DNA of 64,000 bases from Mya arenaria (Eukaryota > Mollusca > Bivalvia > Myida > Myidae). Each line of letters opens with the position of its first letter. Position 1 is the stretch's first letter. This document shows positions 63,255-64,000 of the stretch, one piece after another. The notes under the pieces were generated by a model, which saw only the letters and a list, made by a program, of their open reading frames with translations, searched no databases and was not told the origin of the DNA. The DNA lies in the NCBI RefSeq assembly GCF_026914265.1, contig NC_069126.1:31422354-31486353 (forward strand), read 5' to 3'. Made by a program: the position numbers and the translations under genes.

Positions 63255-63500
63255 AAGAATGTACAATGCCCACACTTCAAGATGACGTAGTGCACAAAAA
63301 GAAGTCCAGATGTACTTTCGCTGCTACACGAATATATTACTTTCCTCGTGGTATCGTGGAGCATGTCGTTCTAAACGCATACAATGTCCACATACATGGA
63401 TGACAAGCATATATTACTTTCCTTGTGAGATCGTACATGTCGTCATTAGCGTGTACAATGCGCACATAACTGGATGACGTAGTGCACAAAAAGAAGTCAT
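63255..63500. repeat. two-copy repeat of about 198 bp
   Basis: GATGACGTAGTGCACAAAAA at about 63281 and again at about 63473, each preceded by GTACAATG-GCACA. A third partial unit lies between them. Non-coding; from 63500 to the window end nothing else was recognised. Confidence 0.65.
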
Positions 63501-64000
63501 AACGTACAAGAACCAATGCAAGTAGTGTTTCACAAGCAATTTATTCCTGGACCGTTGAGTAATATTAAAGGGTAATTTGATTTACAATTGTGTAACAGGA
63601 TTAGTATTTGACTTAGATAGGGAACCGATTGCCCTCCGTTGGTCGGCAAATGAATCCTAAAACAAGTAATTTTAACCTTAAATTGATACTTAACAACCAA
63701 AATGCTGAAAAATTAAGTAATCTTTAATTAAGAATTGAAATGCATTAACGATGTTATTATGTGGCATTTCAATACCTTAGTGAAATAAGACCTTTGAAGG
63801 GGATTGAAGGTTGTGCCCAGAGTTATGAATTCCTGGATCCGCCATTGAACATAATTCTATTTTACATATATGTCGCTATGAAATATCGGAACGGTTTAAG
63901 CGCATTATACTTAGAACAGAAGGTTTTCTATGTCTTTTAGACTAGATCATTGCAAGGAAAATCGGATTGCCAGAAACAGTTTCTTTATTATTACAAACTC

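Overview
The window looks like nuclear DNA of a bivalve mollusc. It is AT-rich, its genes are split by GT-AG introns, and it carries many minisatellites and foldback/MITE elements. It also has a tRNA-derived SINE, LINE tails and a Mab-21/cGAS-like gene of a type that is strongly expanded in bivalves. The species cannot be named from sequence alone. All gene models were assembled by hand from reading frames, splice signals and phases; none has transcript support.

Layout. (1) 140-12451: a recent segmental duplication in two copies (140-6499 and 7115-12451). Each copy holds a degenerate cGAS-like (Mab-21) pseudogene whose 3' coding part has expanded into a 51-bp minisatellite, followed by a promoter-proximal piece with a signal-peptide exon. 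(2) 11703-20042 (+): a seven-exon gene for a 454-aa type I membrane protein with a VWA-like ectodomain, a six-cysteine module, one membrane helix and a proline-rich tail. Its first exon is the one in duplicon B, and a second copy of that exon lies 6 kb upstream. (3) 20-33 kb: no gene recognised. This part holds a mariner-like MITE, several palindromic MITEs and a 3.3-kb array of 42-bp repeats. (4) 33108-34382 (+): an intact 424-aa cGAS-like/Mab-21 gene, the best available relative of the two pseudogenes. (5) 36726-41728 (-): a four-exon secreted protein with two Kazal domains joined by a Thr/Ser-rich linker. Its introns carry a five-copy repeat of an exon/donor junction, a hAT transposase fragment and a 2.2-kb 27-bp minisatellite. 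(6) 42443-43726: a foldback element with 9-bp target duplications. (7) 44-51 kb: MITEs and otherwise quiet DNA. (8) 51.6-63.2 kb: a tandem duplication of a three-exon gene encoding an unfamiliar protein with a trypsin-like C-terminal domain and an apparently complete His-Asp-Ser triad. The second copy has a one-base frameshift. A tRNA-derived SINE lies between them.

The recognisable genes (nucleotide sensor family, VWA-like receptor, Kazal inhibitor, trypsin-like peptidase) are all of types often used in invertebrate defence. That they act together is only inference. The clearest novel observation is the birth of a minisatellite from 17 codons of a cGAS-like gene.
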